8,209 bases of DNA, taken from the NCBI GenBank assembly GCA_020029625.1, contig JAIBJP010000081.1, forward strand, positions 1 through 8,209, written 5' to 3'. Shown here piece after piece: positions 5,204 through 8,209 of this stretch. A program made the translations under genes and the position numbers. Under the pieces are notes generated by a model. The model did not search any database, had not been told where the DNA came from, and saw only the letters and a list, made by a program, of their open reading frames with translations. Every line of letters begins with the position of its first letter. The first letter of the stretch is position 1. The DNA comes from Actinomycetota bacterium. GTDB taxonomy: Bacteria; Actinomycetota; Thermoleophilia; Gaiellales; Gaiellaceae.

Positions 5204-5209
5204 TATTCT
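5204..5209 (+). promoter_or_regulatory. Candidate -10 of secG (leaderless)
   Basis: TATTCT is followed by six bases and then GTG 5216. No convincing -35 is seen 16-18 nt upstream. GGAG at 5210-5213 is too close to GTG 5216 to work as a Shine-Dalgarno. Confidence 0.45.
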
Positions 5210-5215
5210 GGAGTG

Positions 5216-5437
5216 GTGTTCGACGTCGTCCTGCCGGTTGTCCAGGTCCTGCTCGCGGCCTTCCTCACACTGCTCGTGCTCATGCACTCGGGCCGGGACA
5301 CGGGCTTTGGTGGAATGGGCTACACGCCTGCCTCGCAGGGCGGGCAGCACATCGTCGAGCGAAATCTCACGCGCCTGACCGTGCTCGTGGCCGCGCTCTT
5401 CGGCATCAACACGATCGCTCTCTTCTACGTTCTCTAG
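5216..5437 (+). CDS. secG: Preprotein translocase subunit SecG
   Basis: A 73-residue protein with the SecG layout: TM1 at about residues 4-23, the conserved short loop LMHSGRDTGFGGMG, a polar stretch, then VERNLTRLTVLVAALFGINT leading into TM2 (about 53-72). SecG is the auxiliary subunit of the SecYEG channel in the cytoplasmic membrane and assists SecA-driven protein export. The start is GTG 5216 (or GTG 5213 one codon earlier); both sit just after a TATTCT box, suggesting a leaderless mRNA. The frame runs open further upstream but overlaps the CDF gene and is not coding there. The gene is not next to pgk/tpiA, the common place for secG, and its stop directly abuts the stop of the minus-strand operon. 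Confidence 0.92.
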   Translation: MFDVVLPVVQVLLAAFLTLLVLMHSGRDTGFGGMGYTPASQGGQHIVERNLTRLTVLVAALFGINTIALFYVL

Positions 5438-5704
5438 TTAGTTAGTGCCGCCGCCGGCGACGGCGCCGACCAGGCGGATCTCCTCGCTGCCGGCGAGCGC
5501 GGTCTCCAGTCCGTCGCGGTCACGCAGGTCCACTCCGTCCACGTAGACGTTGACGAGCGGGCGGAGCTCACCGCGCTCGTCGAAGATGAGGTCCACGATG
5601 GGAAGGGCGCGCAGCGCCTCCGCCACGGTTCCTGCGTCCAGCTCGAAGCGCTGCTGCCCGCCTGCCTCCGTCGCCAGTAGCGAGGGGAGGAGGACTACGG
5701 CCAT
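5438..5704 (-). CDS. MoaD/ThiS-like ubiquitin-fold (sulfur-carrier) protein
   Basis: An 88-residue beta-grasp protein. The pattern is MAVVLLPSLLATEAGG with FELDAGTVAEALRAL (strand, then the helix), GELRPLVNVYVDG in the middle, then SEEIRLVGAVAGGGTN. This is the shape of MoaD/ThiS/CysO proteins, whose C-terminal Gly-Gly is adenylated by an E1-like enzyme and carries sulfur as thiocarboxylate. Here the GG (84-85) is followed by GTN, so it would need trimming to be active, or it does not act as a carrier. ATG 5704 lies inside the 3' end of the BNR gene (10-nt overlap, ATGGCCGTAG), with GAGG 7 nt upstream. It is the last gene of the tldD-pmbA-BNR operon. No E1-like activating enzyme or sulfur-transfer enzyme is in the window. 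Confidence 0.85.
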   Translation of the reverse strand: MAVVLLPSLLATEAGGQQRFELDAGTVAEALRALPIVDLIFDERGELRPLVNVYVDGVDLRDRDGLETALAGSEEIRLVGAVAGGGTN

Positions 5705-6768
5705 GCGACGGCCTCGACCGAAAGGATCGGAGGCAGCTGCGATGCCGCCTCGCTCCAGCTCTCGCCTCCGTCCGCCGAGACGAACACCGACCCGCTCTGG
5801 GTGCCGAGGTAGACGCCGAATGGGTCGAGGCGATCGAAGGAGAAGCCTTCGCGCATGACGGCCACCCACGCAGGCTCGGGGAGCCCGTTCGAGGCCAGCT
5901 CCCAGCTCGCGCCCGCGTCCCGCGTCCTGTAGACGCCCAGGCGCCCGTCGGGCGTGACGCGGTTCTCGGCCCCGACCTCCGGGACGACGAATGCGGTGTC
6001 GGGCTCGCGCGGGTCGAGAGCGAGCGGGAAGCCGAAGCCGCTCGGCAAGCCGTTCCCCTCCAGGCGCTGCCACTGTTCGCCGCGGTCGTCGGAGCGGTAG
6101 ACGCCACAGTGGTTCTGCTGCCAGAGGCGCTCGGGCTGCTGCGGATGGACGAGTAGCTTGTGCACGCACTGGCCGACCGGCGGGAAGGGGTCGGGGAGGA
6201 AATCGGCTGCCGTGCCCTGGTTGGCCGGCGTCCAGCTCCCCCCGCCGTCCTCGCTCCTGAAGACGCCGGCTGCGGAGATGCCGACGTACATCCGCTCGGG
6301 ACTCAGCGGATCGAGCTGGATCGAATGGCAGCACATGCCGCCCGCCCCAGGGTGCCAGCGGTCGCGCGTCTCATGGCTCACCAGGCTCTCGACCGCCTCC
6401 CAGCTGGTGCCGCCGTCGTCCGAGCGGAAGAGGACACCCGGCGCGCCGCCGAGCCAGAGCCGGCCGTTCTCGTCTTCGCGGCCCGGCTCGACGTGCCAGG
6501 TCTTCTCGAGAGTGAGCCCACTCTCCTCGGGGAGGCCGAGCTCCTCTGCACGCGTCCACGAGACGCCTAGGTCGGTGGAGCGGTGGACGGTCGCGCCGTA
6601 GACCGGGCTGTTCGTCGCGGCGTGGATGGAGCCGTCGCGAGGGTCGAGAACGGCGTGAAAGACCTCCCACCCGACGAGATGCGGGCCCTCGAGCGTCCAG
6701 TCGCGGCGCTCGTCCCCCGCGACGAAGATGAAGAGGCCCTTCCTGGTGCCCACGAGGATCCGGACCAT
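5695..6768 (-). CDS. Cytoplasmic BNR/Asp-box beta-propeller protein (sialidase-like fold)
   Basis: A 357-residue protein with six Asp-box motifs (S/T-x-D-x-G-x-x-W): STDLGVSW (64-71), SDDGGTSW (116-123), SEDGGGSW (172-179), SDDRGEQW (226-233), TRDAGASW (282-289) and SADGGESW (331-338). Spacing of 49-56 residues implies a six-bladed propeller closed by the first and last strands. It starts MVRILVGTRKGLFIF with no signal peptide or membrane segment, so it is cytoplasmic, unlike secreted sialidases. It is usually labelled exo-alpha-sialidase or glycosyl hydrolase, but no sialidase arginine triad can be assigned, so a true sialidase activity is doubtful. Cys/His-rich stretches (GGMCCHSI at 143-150, GQCVHKLLVHP at 199-209, QQNHCGVYRS at 217-226) look like the family's conserved core. 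ATG 6768 overlaps the PmbA stop as TGATG; its end overlaps the MoaD-like start. Confidence 0.88.
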   Translation of the reverse strand: MVRILVGTRKGLFIFVAGDERRDWTLEGPHLVGWEVFHAVLDPRDGSIHAATNSPVYGATVHRSTDLGVSWTRAEELGLPEESGLTLEKTWHVEPGREDENGRLWLGGAPGVLFRSDDGGTSWEAVESLVSHETRDRWHPGAGGMCCHSIQLDPLSPERMYVGISAAGVFRSEDGGGSWTPANQGTAADFLPDPFPPVGQCVHKLLVHPQQPERLWQQNHCGVYRSDDRGEQWQRLEGNGLPSGFGFPLALDPREPDTAFVVPEVGAENRVTPDGRLGVYRTRDAGASWELASNGLPEPAWVAVMREGFSFDRLDPFGVYLGTQSGSVFVSADGGESWSEAASQLPPILSVEAVAWP

Positions 6769-8141
6769 CAGAGGCCAGGTCCTGAGCCGGTGCCGACGAT
6801 CGTGAACGCCTCCGTCGCCACCGCCGGCACGAGCGTGCCGAACGGGTAGCGCTCCTCGTAGAAGTCGCTGCGGTTCACCAGTTCGACGTCCTTCTCGAGC
6901 CCGACGAGGCTTTCGACCAGCTTGGGGAAGGACGTCGTGAACCGCAGGTTGACGAGCGGCTTCGAGACCTTGCCGCCCTCGATCCGGAAGGTGCCGTCGC
7001 GAGTCATGCCCGTGATGATCCCCTCCCGGGGGTCGACGACGCCGAGGTAATGCAGCCGGGTGACATAGATCCCCTCGCCGACGCGCGAGACGAGCTCCTC
7101 GCGAGTGGCGTCTCCGCCGGCCATCGTGAGGTTGAGGGGCAACGGGCCGAATCCCTGGACGGGCGCCGAGAGGGCATGGCCCGTGGACGTGCGCCCCCCT
7201 CCGGCGCGCTTCGCCGTGCGCCGATCCCACACCACATCCTTCGCCACGCCTTTGTCCACGATCGTCACACGTTGCTTCGGGACGCCTTCGAAGTCGAAGG
7301 CCTTGGGGAGGCCCCTCGGGGTCAGACCGTCGTCGACGAGCGTGAAGCTCTCGTGAAAGAGCTTCTCGTCGATGCGCCCGGAGAAGTAGCTCCTGCTCTC
7401 CAGGCAGGCGAGCGCGTTGAGGGACGTGAAGCCGAAGTACCACAGGAGCTCTGAGAACGCATAGGGCTCGAGCACCGCCGCGTGGGTTCCCGCCTCGATC
7501 TCCACGGCACCCTTCGTGCGCGCTGCCTTCTCGACCGCTTGCCGCGCCACGGCTGCAGGATCGAGCTCGGCCATCTTCCAGGAAGTCGCCTCGGCGTAGC
7601 CGGATTCCTCGTCCGAGGCCGCAATCGTGAGGACGCTCGCGTCCGTCATGGTCTGCGAGACGGTATGACCCGCACTCGAGGACACCGCCAGCTCCGTGAG
7701 GCCGCTCGTGAAGTAGCCGTACAGCCCATAGCCCGGTGCCGCCTCGATCGCTGCCGCGGCGGCCGCGGCCTGCTCCTCGGGTGTGAGCGCCGCCGTGGCC
7801 TCGTCGAAGCCCTCCACCTCTGGCACCGGCGTGGGGGCCTGGAGCCCGGCGTAGTCGGGATCGGCTCTCGCGCTGTCCGCGGCCTCGGCCGCCCTGCGCG
7901 CCGCTTCGCGCAGGCCTTCGTCGTCAGTCCTGTTGGTGACAGCGCAGCCGACCTTTCCGTCTCGAACGACACGGAGCGTCAACGTCTCGTTGCGGATGAG
8001 CGTCGGCTGGTGCACCTCGGAGGCTGCGAAGCGGGCGAAGCCGGAATCCTCCAGGTGCGCGACCGCGTCGGCCTCGTCCGCCTCCGCCGCTCGCCAGGCA
8101 CGCTCGGCGAGCTCGAGGGCCCGTTCCGCCACGGCGCTCAA
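6768..8141 (-). CDS. TldD/PmbA family protein, PmbA (TldE)-like subunit
   Basis: A 457-residue protein with the TldD/PmbA three-part architecture: N-terminal domain about 1-90 (VHQPTLIRNETLTLRVVRDG), middle domain about 115-215, and C-terminal domain about 218-450. The last includes TRLHYLGVVDPREGIITGMTRDG, the region of highest family identity. TldD carries the catalytic HExxxH zinc site; at the matching place here (about 225-240, AFSELLWYFGFT) no HExxxH is present, and HESFTL at 263-268 does not complete it. It therefore looks like the non-catalytic TldE/PmbA partner of a heterodimeric cytoplasmic metallopeptidase, known to process modified peptides (for example microcin B17) and unfolded substrates. 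The start is TTG 8141, overlapping the upstream TldD stop by 4 nt (TTGA), with AGGTGGG about 9 nt before; a GTG at 8132 is an alternative. The next gene begins on its stop codon (TGATG). Confidence 0.9.
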   Translation of the reverse strand: MSAVAERALELAERAWRAAEADEADAVAHLEDSGFARFAASEVHQPTLIRNETLTLRVVRDGKVGCAVTNRTDDEGLREAARRAAEAADSARADPDYAGLQAPTPVPEVEGFDEATAALTPEEQAAAAAAAIEAAPGYGLYGYFTSGLTELAVSSSAGHTVSQTMTDASVLTIAASDEESGYAEATSWKMAELDPAAVARQAVEKAARTKGAVEIEAGTHAAVLEPYAFSELLWYFGFTSLNALACLESRSYFSGRIDEKLFHESFTLVDDGLTPRGLPKAFDFEGVPKQRVTIVDKGVAKDVVWDRRTAKRAGGGRTSTGHALSAPVQGFGPLPLNLTMAGGDATREELVSRVGEGIYVTRLHYLGVVDPREGIITGMTRDGTFRIEGGKVSKPLVNLRFTTSFPKLVESLVGLEKDVELVNRSDFYEERYPFGTLVPAVATEAFTIVGTGSGPGL

Positions 8142-8209
8142 GACAGGACGCCCACCTGGACGTTGCGAAAGCGCCCCGCCGGGGTTCCGTGCGAGACGTG
8201 CGCGTGCTG
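8138..8209 (-). CDS. TldD-like metallopeptidase subunit, C-terminal 23 residues only
   Basis: On the minus strand the frame entering from 8209 reads QHAHVSHGTPAGRFRNVQVG then VLS and a TGA at 8140-8138. This resembles the C-terminus of actinobacterial TldD proteins (SHGTPA-x-RFRNV-x-VG), and the position directly upstream of a PmbA-like gene is where TldD is expected. The stop overlaps the PmbA-like TTG start by 4 nt. The catalytic part lies outside the window, so the HExxxH site cannot be checked here. Confidence 0.7.
   Translation of the reverse strand, partial: QHAHVSHGTPAGRFRNVQVGVLS

Noticed and set aside
4952..5215. In-frame upstream extension of secG
   Set aside because: It overlaps the CDF cytoplasmic domain and would more than double the length of a protein that is normally about 70-80 residues.
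6158..6849. Plus-strand open frames opposite the BNR gene
   Set aside because: They mirror the Asp-box gene, which has six regular repeats in its own frame; no start signal or domain was found in the opposite frames.
5695..7443. Reading the BNR protein as a 582-residue fusion starting near 7443
   Set aside because: The upstream part is an out-of-frame copy of the PmbA-like gene; the TGATG junction and the MVRILVGTRKGLF start mark the real N-terminus at 6768.
1..8209. CRISPR array, insertion sequence, prophage or attachment site next to tRNA-Thr
   Set aside because: No regularly spaced repeats, transposase or integrase motifs, or duplicated tRNA 3' end were seen anywhere in the window.

Overview
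The window is uniformly GC-rich, gene-dense bacterial chromosome with many GTG/TTG starts and overlapping genes. I read it as a high-GC Gram-positive, most likely an actinobacterial lineage such as Thermoleophilia/Gaiellales. That placement is inference from gene content (actinobacterial-style SecG and DUF4389 proteins, a Bacillus-type SigH, apparent leaderless promoters); no rRNA or other marker is present to prove it. No insertion sequence, integrase, phage gene or CRISPR array was seen. It looks like core or housekeeping chromosome.

Layout, left to right. (1) Plus strand, 1-1836: the C-terminal half of an MFS transporter, a YacP/Rae1-type NYN ribonuclease overlapping it by 53 nt, then a SigH-like sigma factor with its own promoter and strong ribosome binding site. 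The yacP-sigH order is the one known from Bacillus. (2) 1854-2904: tRNA-Thr(TGT) with a promoter, a membrane protein with a duplicated DUF4389 unit, and a small helical protein of unknown function. (3) 2906-3151, minus strand: a small four-cysteine zinc-ribbon-like protein, converging on the helical-protein gene through a 12-bp perfect hairpin that contains the last codons of both genes. (4) Plus strand, 3223-5150: a GT4 glycosyltransferase and a CDF-type zinc/cation exporter joined by an ATGA overlap. (5) 5216-5437: secG, apparently leaderless. (6) Minus strand, 8209-5438: a tightly overlapped four-gene operon reading TldD (only its C-terminus is in the window), PmbA/TldE-like protein, a cytoplasmic six-Asp-box (BNR) beta-propeller protein, and a MoaD/ThiS-like ubiquitin-fold sulfur-carrier protein. 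This operon and secG meet tail to tail with no base between their stop codons.

How the genes may work together. Most are independent housekeeping units. The most interesting is the tldD-pmbA-BNR-moaD operon: all three junctions overlap (4, 1 and 10 nt), which predicts translational coupling and perhaps a shared pathway. The MoaD/ThiS protein has a short tail after the diglycine, so a protease would have to expose the GG end before it could act as a sulfur carrier; a TldD/PmbA peptidase pair in the same operon makes a testable but speculative link.

A second theme is regulatory. Three unrelated genes (DUF4389, zinc ribbon, secG) have a TAnnnT hexamer exactly 6 nt before the start codon and no convincing Shine-Dalgarno, the signature of leaderless transcripts. 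The sigH gene in contrast has a strong Shine-Dalgarno and a leader.
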